Part shown: positions 17,838 to 26,528 of the stretch, piece by piece
How the letters are laid out: every line of letters begins with the position of its first letter
How positions within the stretch are numbered: position 1 is the first letter of the stretch
Source of the DNA: CAWHJB01 sp963698715
Lineage (GTDB): Bacteria > Chloroflexota > Anaerolineae > Anaerolineales > UBA4823
Assembly: GCA_963698715.1 (NCBI GenBank)
Contig: CAVORW010000001.1
Coordinates: 62,001 to 126,000, forward strand
Direction of reading: 5' to 3'
DNA length: 64,000 nt
The notes under the pieces: model-generated
The model's database searches: none
Told to the model about the DNA's origin: nothing
The model's input: only the letters and a program-made list of their open reading frames with translations
Program-made: the position numbers and the translations under genes

Positions 17838-18740
17838 ATGGAACAGACAGCTCAAAGTACAACCCATCTCACCCAAAGAAAAATGCGGCGAACCCTTTTG
17901 GGTACAGTGCCGATTGTTTCACCGATTTACCAACTCCATCCTGTCACCAGGCTCTTTACGCTGCTTTTCTTAGGGGTTGTTTCATTATTTATTTTGACAC
18001 CTGAGATAAATATTGCGTTGATCTTATTTATCTTCGTGTATTTGAAGTGGGCAAAAGTTGATATTTCGGGATTGAAAATTTATTTACCCCTGACAATTAC
18101 GGTTGCGATCTTTATGTTCACCGTTTCGACTGCTTTTCCGGGCGCCAAGCCGGAGTACCATCCCTTTGTATTTTTAGGGATCACATTTTACCTGGAGGTC
18201 TTTTACTTCACATTCGCCAGTTATTGGCGTCTGATGGCGATGTTATTCGGGACGATCCAATATTTTTCCACCAACCGGGAGCGCGACACGTTGGTTGCCA
18301 TCCGTTCGCTCAAAGCCCCCTTTGTGGTAACCTACTTCTTTAGCCTGGCGCTGCGCTCTTCAGGCATGTTTCTCGAAGATATGCGCACGATTCGAGAAGC
18401 GGAGCGTGCGCGCGGCCTGGATGAATCTTCCATGTCTCTCCGCGATCGTGCCAAGCTGTATGCGATGTATATGATCCCTCTCTTTACGCTGGCGATCCGG
18501 CGGACTGATGAAATCAGCAACGCTTTGTTTGCCAGAGGGTACACGCCTTCGGGGAAAATTGAAAAGGGCGGCAAGCGAAGCGATTACATCCTGACCCTCT
18601 ATGAGATCCGATCGATCGATATCATCTTGATCGCCGCGATGGTGATTGTGTTTGTAGCAGTCGCCGTTCTGCAGTTCGGGTATGGACTGTTCGCAATCGA
18701 TCGTTCTCCTTTTTATCATTACCTACTTTCACTTTTTTAA
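17838..18740 (+). CDS. ecfT: ECF transporter T component (EcfT/CbiQ family)
   Basis: A 300-residue membrane protein linking the S component to the ATPases. Membrane segments include LFTLLFLGVVSLFILTP and LKIYLPLTITVAIFMFTVS. The cytoplasmic coupling helices carry the family signatures: REAERARGLD (A-R-G) and NALFARGYTPSGK (second A-R-G), which insert into the ATPase pair. The ATG at 17838 has AGGGAG upstream. It lies 166 nt after the S gene and 13 nt before the first ATPase gene. Confidence 0.88.
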   Translation: MEQTAQSTTHLTQRKMRRTLLGTVPIVSPIYQLHPVTRLFTLLFLGVVSLFILTPEINIALILFIFVYLKWAKVDISGLKIYLPLTITVAIFMFTVSTAFPGAKPEYHPFVFLGITFYLEVFYFTFASYWRLMAMLFGTIQYFSTNRERDTLVAIRSLKAPFVVTYFFSLALRSSGMFLEDMRTIREAERARGLDESSMSLRDRAKLYAMYMIPLFTLAIRRTDEISNALFARGYTPSGKIEKGGKRSDYILTLYEIRSIDIILIAAMVIVFVAVAVLQFGYGLFAIDRSPFYHYLLSLF

Positions 18741-18753
18741 CAGGAACAAATTT

Positions 18754-19611
18754 ATGATTGCAGTTTCTATTCAAGATCTTGGCTGGAAATATGCCGGGCG
18801 TAAGAATTTTGCCATTGAAAACATCAATCTTGAGATTGAAGATAACACTTTTACCAGTATTGTTGGTCCGAACGAACACGGAAAAACCACCCTGGTTTCA
18901 TGCATTAAGGGTCTTATCCCAAACAGTTTCCATGGTGTCTGGCGGGGGAATGTGGAAATCTACGGGAAAGATGTGCGAGAGATGTCTGCCCAGTCTCTAG
19001 CGGATGAGATTGGTTTTGTGTTCGCCGATCCGGAAGCCCAGTTTACCTCTATGACCGTCCAGGAAGAGCTTGTTTTTGGGCTTGAGAATATTGGGCTTGA
19101 CCTTAGCGAAGTAAAAAATCGGCTGGAATGGGTAACCGAAATCGCGATGATCAGCGATTTGCTGGATAAATCTCCGTATGAAATTTCTGGCGGGCAGAAG
19201 CAGCGGGTGGCTATTGCCAGTGTCCTGGCGATGAAACCAAGGATAATGATCTTGGACGAACCAACTTCGATGCTAGATCCGCTTGGCAAAGATTTTATTT
19301 TCGACATTCTCAGCAGTCTGAAGCAAGAGCAAAACCTGACCCTGATTGTCGTCGAACACAATATCGAGCAGGTCGCACCGCTTTCAGACCAAATTGTGCT
19401 GATGTATGATGGTGGGATTGCCAAGCATGCCCCGCCCGTTGAATTCTTTGAAAACAGTGAATTTCTTTACGAACACGGCATCAATGCTCCTGAAGCTACA
19501 GCATTTCTGGACAGGTTGAAAGTCGAAAATTATTATCATGGTTCCCTGCCGGCGACTTTTGAAGAAACGGTCCAGATAACAATGAACCTGCTCAAGCAGG
19601 GTGGGAGTTAA
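18754..19611 (+). CDS. ecfA1: ECF transporter ATPase 1 (EcfA type)
   Basis: A 285-residue ABC ATPase. Walker A is GPNEHGKTT, where Glu-His replaces the usual small residues of the loop but the essential Gly-Lys-Thr remains. The Q-loop is followed by VQEELVFGLENIGLD, the signature is ISGGQKQRVAIASVL, Walker B is IMILDEPTSMLDP, and the switch is VEHNIEQV. The ATG at 18754 (AGGAACA upstream) gives a normal-length protein; the longer frame from 18682 overlaps ecfT. It pairs with the next gene product to power uptake. Confidence 0.9.
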   Translation: MIAVSIQDLGWKYAGRKNFAIENINLEIEDNTFTSIVGPNEHGKTTLVSCIKGLIPNSFHGVWRGNVEIYGKDVREMSAQSLADEIGFVFADPEAQFTSMTVQEELVFGLENIGLDLSEVKNRLEWVTEIAMISDLLDKSPYEISGGQKQRVAIASVLAMKPRIMILDEPTSMLDPLGKDFIFDILSSLKQEQNLTLIVVEHNIEQVAPLSDQIVLMYDGGIAKHAPPVEFFENSEFLYEHGINAPEATAFLDRLKVENYYHGSLPATFEETVQITMNLLKQGGS

Positions 19612-19619
19612 ACAACGTT

Positions 19620-20465
19620 ATGGCAGACGAAAAACTAATCGAAGTAACTAACCTGTTCTTTTCTTACCCGGACGGCACCCTGGCCCTCCGGGATATCAAT
19701 CTTGATATTTATGAAAACCAGTTTGTTGCCTTCATCGGTCAGAATGGGGCGGGAAAAACAACCCTGGCAAAATGCTTGAACGGCCTTTTAAAGCCCGACT
19801 CGGGTTCAGTAAAGATAGAAGGGCTGGACACCAAAGCGAAAGGTACGACCAAGAAGATCGTCACCAAGGTCGGATATGTGTTCCAAAATCCGGATCATCA
19901 GCTCTTTAATAACACGCTCTATAAAGAAATCGCTTATGGGCCGCGTAATATTGGGCTGGATGAGAAGGAAGTTAAGGAAAGAGTGTACGAAGCTGCCAAT
20001 GTGTGTGGGATCGAAATCAAGCTGCTCGATGAGCATTCATTTTTCCTGACAAAAGGGCTGCGGCAGCGTGTAGCAATTGCCTCAATTCTAGCTATGCGAC
20101 CGCGTACAATCATTGTGGATGAGCCAACGACTGGGCAAGATCTGCGCCAGTCCTTGGAGGTTATGAACTTCTTGAGAACTCTTTGGGAAAAAGAGGGCCA
20201 TACCATCATTATCATCACACATGAGATGCCAATCGTATCTCAATTCGCCAAGCGGGTAGTCGTACTGGCGCAGGGCCAGGTTCTTCTAGATGGTACTACC
20301 CGAGATGTGTTTGCAGAACCAGAATTGCTGGCCCAGTCCTACGTAAAGCCGCCGCAAATCACCCGCGTAGCCCAGGCGCTCAATGGTTATGGTATCCCAA
20401 AAAATATCTTATCTGTGAATGAGATGGTCGAAGCGTTTAAGGAAGTCAGGGCTAAAAATGTTTAA
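19620..20465 (+). CDS. ecfA2: ECF transporter ATPase 2 (EcfA' type) with non-standard signature motif
   Basis: A 281-residue ABC ATPase. Walker A is canonical (GQNGAGKTT), Walker B is TIIVDEPTTGQD, and the switch is ITHEMPIV. The ABC signature reads LTKGLRQRVAIASIL in place of LSGGQ, so the Ser-Gly-Gly of one of the two composite ATP sites is replaced by Thr-Lys-Gly. With a normal partner this predicts an asymmetric ATPase pair. The gene starts 9 nt after ecfA1 and ends the ECF run. Confidence 0.9.
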   Translation: MADEKLIEVTNLFFSYPDGTLALRDINLDIYENQFVAFIGQNGAGKTTLAKCLNGLLKPDSGSVKIEGLDTKAKGTTKKIVTKVGYVFQNPDHQLFNNTLYKEIAYGPRNIGLDEKEVKERVYEAANVCGIEIKLLDEHSFFLTKGLRQRVAIASILAMRPRTIIVDEPTTGQDLRQSLEVMNFLRTLWEKEGHTIIIITHEMPIVSQFAKRVVVLAQGQVLLDGTTRDVFAEPELLAQSYVKPPQITRVAQALNGYGIPKNILSVNEMVEAFKEVRAKNV

Positions 20466-20568
20466 GCCAGATCGGCAGGCGGTTGGATCAATGCATCCCA
20501 GGCCTTACCTGATCACATTGGTGAAAAATTGATGTCAGTTTCCCAGGAAACTGAATCGAGCCCATTTG

Positions 20569-21414
20569 ATGGAAGAAATAACTTTTTACTCTGAGGGCCT
20601 AGAGGTCCATGGTGTGCTTCACGAGACGGTCCAGGATCAATCCCGGGCCGTCATCTTCTGTCATGGCGCTTTCGATAATCAGGAAAACTGGTTCCCCTAC
20701 GCGCAGCGTATGAACGCAGACGGGCTCGCTGCGTTTACATTTGATTTCGCCGGCCATGGTAAAAGTGCAGGTGTTAGCAGCCTGGTAAATTTACAAACCT
20801 GGGCATACAACATCCGGGATGGCATATCCTGCCTTGAGCAGCGCGGGTTCAATCAGTTTGGCCTGGTTGGCTGGGGCAGCGGCGGCAGTTCAGCCTTACT
20901 GGCCGCGGCCCACGACCCGCGGCTTGCCTGTGCAGCAGTCCTGGCGGGACCGGTCTTTTTAATGCCACCCCTGTCTGAGCGGCTGGCGTATGGGGTGGTG
21001 GGCCTGGCCGCACGGCTCAAAATGGCGATCAAGAAAAAACCGATCATCTTATCTCGGCTTAACGAACTGGCGGAGATGCGTTTTTTAACAGACGAAGCAG
21101 ACAACCAGAGGTATATCTCTGATCCGAGGCTGCGGGAAAGTTATCGAGCTGTGCCCGTTCCCGAAAGCCTGGACAGTATCTGGTTTGACATCACCCGAAC
21201 AGTTGCAAAAATTCAAATTCCGGTCCTGGTCATTCACGGTGCCCAGGATCAGGTTATTGAGATCAAACAGAGCCAGAACTTATACAATCTATTGCAAGCG
21301 CCGAAGTCATTGAAATTAATCGCAGGGAGCGGGCACGCTCTCCACTATGACCAGCAAGCTGAAGAAGTCTATAAATTGATTGCAGTTTGGATGAAACGCC
21401 ATCTCAAAGTTTGA
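20569..21414 (+). CDS. alpha/beta-hydrolase-fold protein with altered nucleophile elbow
   Basis: A 281-residue protein. The oxyanion-loop motif is VIFCHGAFDNQENW, and the fold continues with FDFAGHGKS. The nucleophile elbow, normally G-x-S-x-G-G, reads GWGSGG, so Gly sits where the Ser is expected and Ser is one position later. The acid (HGAQDQVIE) and histidine (GSGHALHYD) regions are intact. It may be catalytically altered or use the shifted serine. It follows the ECF genes by 103 nt and converges on the hydantoin genes; an amidohydrolase role there is conceivable. The ATG at 20569 is preferred to the adjacent TTG. Confidence 0.8.
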   Translation: MEEITFYSEGLEVHGVLHETVQDQSRAVIFCHGAFDNQENWFPYAQRMNADGLAAFTFDFAGHGKSAGVSSLVNLQTWAYNIRDGISCLEQRGFNQFGLVGWGSGGSSALLAAAHDPRLACAAVLAGPVFLMPPLSERLAYGVVGLAARLKMAIKKKPIILSRLNELAEMRFLTDEADNQRYISDPRLRESYRAVPVPESLDSIWFDITRTVAKIQIPVLVIHGAQDQVIEIKQSQNLYNLLQAPKSLKLIAGSGHALHYDQQAEEVYKLIAVWMKRHLKV

Positions 21415-21517
21415 ATTTAAATTTCTCTTTATGGCTGCGATGAAGGCCTTCACAAAACTTCTTGTCGGTCCGGATATGAGAGGGCTCAAACGTCGGGGAT
21501 GGATATTCGCCTGGATA

Positions 21518-22276
21518 TCAGGAGCGCGGCTTATTCAACAGGCGGGCCATTTCAGAGCTGAACACCTTATCGAGCTGCTGCATTTTCTGGGGAGCAGGGC
21601 GGCTGAACAGCCCAATGTGGCTGGTGTTTAAGCGTGCATCACAGACCGTCATTAACATCCTGCAGCCAGCTTCTACCGGGTCGATCACCGGCATATCCGT
21701 GCGAGCCTGCAATTCATCTACAAAACCCGTCAGACCGGCGCAGCCCAACAATAGAACTTCTGCCCCTCTGTTGCGCAGCTTCTGGCTGGCCCTGGTAAGG
21801 CTATCGAGTGTTGCTGCGCGATTCTTTTCGAAATCCAGAACACGCATCTCGAGCGATTCTGTCCCGGCATAGCGGGATTCCAGGCCATAAGTGCGGACCA
21901 TGCTGTCCATCAACTCGATCGCCCTGAGCATTCCAGCCAGAATACCGAACTGGGCACCAAGCAGCAGGGCCACCGACATAGAGGCTTCAGCGATCCCAAC
22001 GGCTGGCACCGCGCAGGCTTCCTTAAGCAAATAGAGACCAGGATCTCCAAAACAGGCCAGTACGAACCCGTCTGCGTCCGGATTTTGTTCCACGAGTGGC
22101 AGAATAGCAAGGCTGGCGATATGATAGTCAGTCCAGGATTCCAGCGATTCAGGCCCGGCAGGCGCCTGGCAGACCTGAACTTCCCAAGGTGGCTGGAATA
22201 CGCGCCGGGCAGTCTGTTCGATCTCGGCGGTCATCGTGACAGAGGTGTTGGGGTTAATCACCAGGGCTTTTGGCAT
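21518..22276 (-). CDS. Asp/Glu/hydantoin racemase family protein
   Basis: A 252-residue cofactor-independent racemase. The two catalytic cysteines are visible in DGFVLACFGDPGL (about residue 80) and VLLLGCAGLTGFVDEL (about residue 185). The N-terminus ALVINPNTSVTMT is typical of hydantoin racemases, which interconvert the D and L forms of 5-substituted hydantoins so that stereospecific hydrolysis goes to completion. It is the last gene of the hyuA-hyuB-racemase run, 10 nt after hyuB. Confidence 0.88.
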   Translation of the reverse strand: MPKALVINPNTSVTMTAEIEQTARRVFQPPWEVQVCQAPAGPESLESWTDYHIASLAILPLVEQNPDADGFVLACFGDPGLYLLKEACAVPAVGIAEASMSVALLLGAQFGILAGMLRAIELMDSMVRTYGLESRYAGTESLEMRVLDFEKNRAATLDSLTRASQKLRNRGAEVLLLGCAGLTGFVDELQARTDMPVIDPVEAGCRMLMTVCDARLNTSHIGLFSRPAPQKMQQLDKVFSSEMARLLNKPRS

Positions 22277-22286
22277 AGATCCGACC

Positions 22287-23975
22287 TCATTTTGTTACTA
22301 GCTCATCGAGCCGGTCCTGCTCGCGATGCTCCGGCAGCCGCTTTTCAGGAGGGCCAAAACCGCCCCCGCACGGGCATAGATCCCGTATGATCGTACCGCT
22401 TTTAACTTCGAGATTATCGATTTTTGAAGAGAGCAGTTCGCCTTCTTGATCGTCGTTCTTAAAGATCATCACACCGCCGGTTGCGCCATCTTCTCCGCCT
22501 TTCAGCCCCCAGGGGGCGTGGCGGAACCCATCCCCCTCTACAGAGACAAACCCATCTACCAGGATACGGGTATCGCGCACAGGGCCGAATCCGCCGCGCC
22601 ATTGCCCATCTCCGGCGGCATTTTCCCGCAGCTCGTAGCGCTCTACCCTGAGCGGATAATGGGCTTCAATATCTTCAATGGGGTTATTCTTGGTATTGGC
22701 ATATAACACATCCACAGCATCCAGTCCGTCCAAGCCTTGCATGCCGCCGTAGGCGCCCTCGGTCACATCCATATAAATCCAGGACTCGCCCTTCTCAGTT
22801 GTGCTCGAGAACGTAATCGCTTTGGTGGTTGAACAGCCAGCACACACTTCGTCCGGTAAGATGTCCTGCAAGGCGCGCACGATCAGGTTTGACACCATCT
22901 GACCCCCGCAGAAACGACCGATCGTAGGAGCCGGAAAGGTTGGGTTTACAATCGTTCCGGCAGGAGCAACAATCGAGATCGGTCTGAACATACCGGCGTT
23001 GTGCGGCAGGTTCGGATGAGCGGTTTCTGGCAGCAATAACATTCGCAATGTAAGCAGCACAGCCATATCGGTGGTTCCAAAAAAAGGCATATTGATTGGG
23101 GCGTGGTCGAGCTGCGGTGCGCTGCCAGTCAAATCGACCAGGATTTCGTCGTCTTTAATTTCTATGGAGACACAGATCGGAATGTCAACCTCCCCGGTAT
23201 CTTCATATCCGTCGAGATAGCCGGTTGCCTGGTAGCGGCCATCTGGCAGCGATCTGATCATATCGCGCATGCGAATTTCTGCCACACTGAGCAAGCGCTG
23301 GGTGGATCGCTGCAATTTTTCTACTCCATAGCGGTCCACCAACTGCTGAAACCCAAGCTGGCCCCAACGGCAGGCAGCCACCTGGGCGTGAAGATCGCCA
23401 ACAACCAGCCCGGGCATGCGGACATTGCTCTCAATCATGCGCCAGGCTGCCGAAACGGTCTGACCTGCAAGTTCAACCGGGTAAGCCAGCAAACGCAAGC
23501 CCTCGCTAAAAGTATCGTGGGCCTTGATGATACAGGTGCCGGGAACTGCGGCGCCGATATCCACATGGTGAGCAGCTGTACCTACAAATCCGAAGAGCTC
23601 GTCCCCGATATACAAGGGGGCAATGGCGCCAATATCCGGGCTGTGGCTGGCGCCGCGATAGGGGTCGTTGTGTAAATATATCCCGCCCGGATCTAATTCT
23701 TCGCCGGCTTCCTGCAAAGTTTGCATCACACCGCGGCAATAACCGGCCAGTGGGCCCATTTGCAGGGGAGTGGTTTCGGCTTCTGCCAGAAGTTCGAAAC
23801 CTGCCGAGACGATAGCCGCACCGTAATCGTCTGATTCTCGAATCAATGACGAATAGGCTGCCCGTTTGAGGCGGTGCCCGACTTCCCTTGCCAGAGTTGT
23901 CAGGGAACCGTAGACCACCTGGTCTTCCAGGGTTAGTTCAATGGATTGCCTGTGCGCATTACTTTGGTCACTCAT
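22287..23975 (-). CDS. hyuB: hydantoinase B/oxoprolinase family protein (HyuB)
   Basis: A 562-residue HyuB-type subunit, which with HyuA performs ATP-dependent ring opening of hydantoins, oxoproline or related lactams. Recognisable segments are SSLIRESDDYGAAI near the N-terminus, GGIYLHNDPYRGASHSPD, FVGTAAHHVDIGAAVPG, and near the C-terminus GDGQWRGGFGPVRD and WGLKGGEDGATGG. The end (RDLCPCGGGFGPPEKR) is the usual glycine-rich tail. Its start overlaps the hyuA stop by 8 nt, so the two are coupled. The length is normal for the family. Confidence 0.92.
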   Translation of the reverse strand: MSDQSNAHRQSIELTLEDQVVYGSLTTLAREVGHRLKRAAYSSLIRESDDYGAAIVSAGFELLAEAETTPLQMGPLAGYCRGVMQTLQEAGEELDPGGIYLHNDPYRGASHSPDIGAIAPLYIGDELFGFVGTAAHHVDIGAAVPGTCIIKAHDTFSEGLRLLAYPVELAGQTVSAAWRMIESNVRMPGLVVGDLHAQVAACRWGQLGFQQLVDRYGVEKLQRSTQRLLSVAEIRMRDMIRSLPDGRYQATGYLDGYEDTGEVDIPICVSIEIKDDEILVDLTGSAPQLDHAPINMPFFGTTDMAVLLTLRMLLLPETAHPNLPHNAGMFRPISIVAPAGTIVNPTFPAPTIGRFCGGQMVSNLIVRALQDILPDEVCAGCSTTKAITFSSTTEKGESWIYMDVTEGAYGGMQGLDGLDAVDVLYANTKNNPIEDIEAHYPLRVERYELRENAAGDGQWRGGFGPVRDTRILVDGFVSVEGDGFRHAPWGLKGGEDGATGGVMIFKNDDQEGELLSSKIDNLEVKSGTIIRDLCPCGGGFGPPEKRLPEHREQDRLDELVTK

Positions 23976-26044
23976 CTTTGCGAATCCTCATATATCCACC
24001 ACGGCTGGTTTGTGCCAGCCAACCCGAAGGGATGTAAGTTGTTGCATCTTTTTCGACGACGATTGCCGGACCCTGCAACCGGGTGTTGAGAGGCAGTTTC
24101 CAGCGGACATAGATTTTTGCCGTTACCTGGCGCGGCTGGCGTATACCGGATTGAGCCTCAGCGGGACCATATTCCCACATGGTGGACAGATCGGGCTGGC
24201 TGTCGGGTAAATCTTCCTCATCCAGGAAGGACCAGGCCTGGGCAGGAATTTCCCAGGCCACCCGCAGTTCAACCCACTCGACGGGGGCAGCCGGCAGAGC
24301 AAAGCCATACTCGTGCTGGTGAGCGGCGTGAAACCGGCGGGCAAGCTCCAGGCAATCGCCTGGGTCATCGACGTTAATTTCCACTTCAAAGCCCTGGCCC
24401 AGGTAGCGCATGGCAGCCGTCCGCAAGATCTTGGCGCCTTGTGGAGGCGGAGCGGATAAACTGTTGAACGCCTTCTCGAAATAGGCACTCGACTCTTCCG
24501 CCGAGACTTCCGACAGAGGCCGCAAAATCGTCAGCGCCGATTCGCGCCGATCGGGAGCTACCAGCAGCCCCCAGGCAGCCAGCAGTCCCGGGCGGGGTGG
24601 TACGATCACCTCGGCCAGCTGCAGCGTTTCGGCAATGCCACAAGCCAGCAGCGGCCCCGCGCCGCCGGCAGCCACAAGAGCCAGCTCGGCCGGGTTGAGA
24701 CCGCGCGCGACCGTGCGCTCTCGAATTCCAAAGGCAATGTTGGCTTCTGCCAGAGCGAGCACATCCAGGGCGGAGCGGACCAGGCCAGGCTCGCTTTCAG
24801 CCGGGAATGCCCGTTCAAAGGCCTGGCGAGCCAGACTGACTTCGATCGGCATCGAACCGCCCAATAAGATGTTTTCAGGCAGGCGACCAACCACTGCGGC
24901 TGCATCGGTGACTGTCGGCTGGCTGCCACCCCGGTTGTAGCATGCCGGCCCTGGATTGGCACCGGCAGACTGCGGCCCGACATGCAGGGCGCCATACGGA
25001 TCGCGGGAGACCAGGGAACCTCCTCCGGCGCCGATGGTGTGTAGATCGAGCATGGGTATCTGCAGCGGATAACCGCCAATGCTGCGATCTTCCCAGGGAG
25101 CTTCTCCTAAGCGGTTGTCACGGATGACAACGATATCTGAGCTTGTTCCACCTACATCCAGACCGACACAATGCCGGAGTTTTAGTTCGCTGGCTACCCG
25201 GGTTACTGCGTTCCCCGCTGCAGCTGGACCGGACAGCCCCAGCCGGATTGGCGTACGCCGCAAATCTCCTTTGACCTCGTCAGCTAACATGTTGACTTCC
25301 TCCAACCCGCCGTTGCTGGTCATCAGCGTCAGTTTTAAATTTGGCCAGCGTTTGTCAATATCATCCGCCAGGTTGGAGAGATAACGAGCCGCTCCTGGAG
25401 CAACACGAGCATTCCAGGCTGTGGTCAAAAAGCGCTCATATTCACGGAAGCGAGGGGATACCTCGTGCGAAGCACAGACGAATAACCCAGGGGCTTCTTC
25501 GCGAATCCACTGCTCAACGAGCTGTTCATGCTTGGGATAGCGATATGCATGCAGGAAACCGATCGCGATCGCCTCAACGCCGGCGGCTACCAACCGGCGG
25601 GCTGCCTGGCGGACTGCCGCTTCATCGAGAGGAGTTCACAACCTCCCCTTTGGCGCTGATTCGCTCGGGAACACCCAATCGCCAACTGCGAGGGACTGGT
25701 GGGTAGTGCTGCGGAGGGATTTCCTGCCGGATGGCATAATTCAACGGGCGTTCGTGGCGGCCGATATGGATCACATCTCGCATCCCCTCGCTGGTAACCA
25801 GGCCGGTCGGCGCCCCTTTGCGCTCCAACAGCATATTTGTGATCAGAGTCGTGCCGTGTAAAAACCGGTCTGGGTCTTCGCCAAGTTCTAAGGCGTCCAG
25901 GGCGGCCAGGACAGCTGCACCGGGCAGGTCTGGTCTGGAAGGTACTTTTGCGGTAGAAATTCCCCGCCCTGAAATAGCTATGGCGTCGGTAAATGTTCCA
26001 CCAATGTCAATCCCAATTCGCAACTTAAGGACCTCAATGCTCAT
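23968..26044 (-). pseudogene. hyuA: hydantoinase/oxoprolinase subunit A (HyuA), split by a one-base insertion
   Basis: Two frames together make a complete HyuA of about 691 residues. The first (26044 to 25622, 140 residues) has the ATP-binding start RIGIDIGGTFTDA and FLHGTTLITNMLLERKG, ending VPERISAKGEVVNSSR. The second (to 23968) continues VEAIAIGFLHAYRYPKHEQL through GLDVGGTSSDIVV and MLDLHTIGAGGGS. Removing one base of the TT pair at 25635-25636 gives GEVVTPLDEAAVRQAARRLVAA in one frame, exactly what the family shows. No stop codon or other damage exists elsewhere. It is either an assembly error or a very recent mutation. A consensus promoter and leader hairpin lie upstream. Confidence 0.88.
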
Positions 26045-26111
26045 TTTCTAACTTCCGTTTGTGATTTTATAAGGGGACTAATCCGCCAGACACCAGATAT
26101 TCAGGGAAATG

Positions 26112-26145
26112 AATAGTGCGTGGGCATTAGCCCCCACGCACTATT
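26112..26145 (-). promoter_or_regulatory. leader hairpin upstream of hyuA
   Basis: A perfect 13-bp stem (AATAGTGCGTGGG with its complement) and an 8-nt loop lie between the promoter at 26207-26236 and the hyuA start, about 68 nt before the ATG. On the minus strand no T-run follows, so it is more likely an mRNA structure or protein-binding site than a terminator. Confidence 0.5.
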
Positions 26146-26206
26146 TCTCGGTTTTAACCTTAGCATCAAGTCGGGCAGTCGCCTGTGGATATGGTTGACG
26201 ACCTGT

Positions 26207-26236
26207 ATTATATGGCACGCGGGCTTGCTCTGTCAA
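26207..26236 (-). promoter_or_regulatory. consensus sigma-70 promoter of the hyuA-hyuB-racemase operon
   Basis: On the minus strand TTGACA (26231-26236) and TATAAT (26207-26212) are both perfect, with an 18-nt spacer. Transcription would begin near 26200 and leave a leader of about 155 nt. Confidence 0.75.
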
Positions 26237-26415
26237 TTGTTCTCCCTGAGCAAACTCATGGGCAGGACCCAAAGCCTGATCTGCCTTTACAACAGGGTTT
26301 CCCAAAGCCCTGGGAATAAGATCAGGTTTTGATCGGATACTTGCCGTTATAATGATGTGGTTCGTCCATACGCGGGTATATCACCAATTCATTTTTTCAA
26401 ATAGATAAGCAGCTG

Positions 26416-26461
26416 TGTTATTCGGCTCGCACGCTGTGCCGCTCAAACCGAATAACACACA
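26416..26461 (+). terminator. hairpin before the M20 hydrolase gene
   Basis: A 12-bp perfect stem (TGTGTTATTCGG with its complement) encloses 22 nt that can form a smaller nested hairpin (GCAC-GCT-GTGC). TCTTTCTTTG follows on the plus strand. It may end upstream transcription or act as an attenuator of the gene starting at 26529. Its arms share GTGTTATTCG with the terminator at 11349-11387. Confidence 0.45.
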
Positions 26462-26528
26462 TCTTTCTTTGTTTGCGAAGAATTTAACGAATTAACCATT
26501 AAGAGCTGAATTTGAAAGGTAAAAACCT

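Larger units (their letters stand above)
26045..26528. other. 484-nt divergent regulatory region between hyuA and the M20 hydrolase gene
   Basis: It contains the hyuA promoter (26207-26236), a leader hairpin (26112-26145), a second hairpin (26416-26461) nearer the plus-strand gene, and a lone TATAAT at 26348-26353 without a good -35. No coding frame is convincing. Confidence 0.6.
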
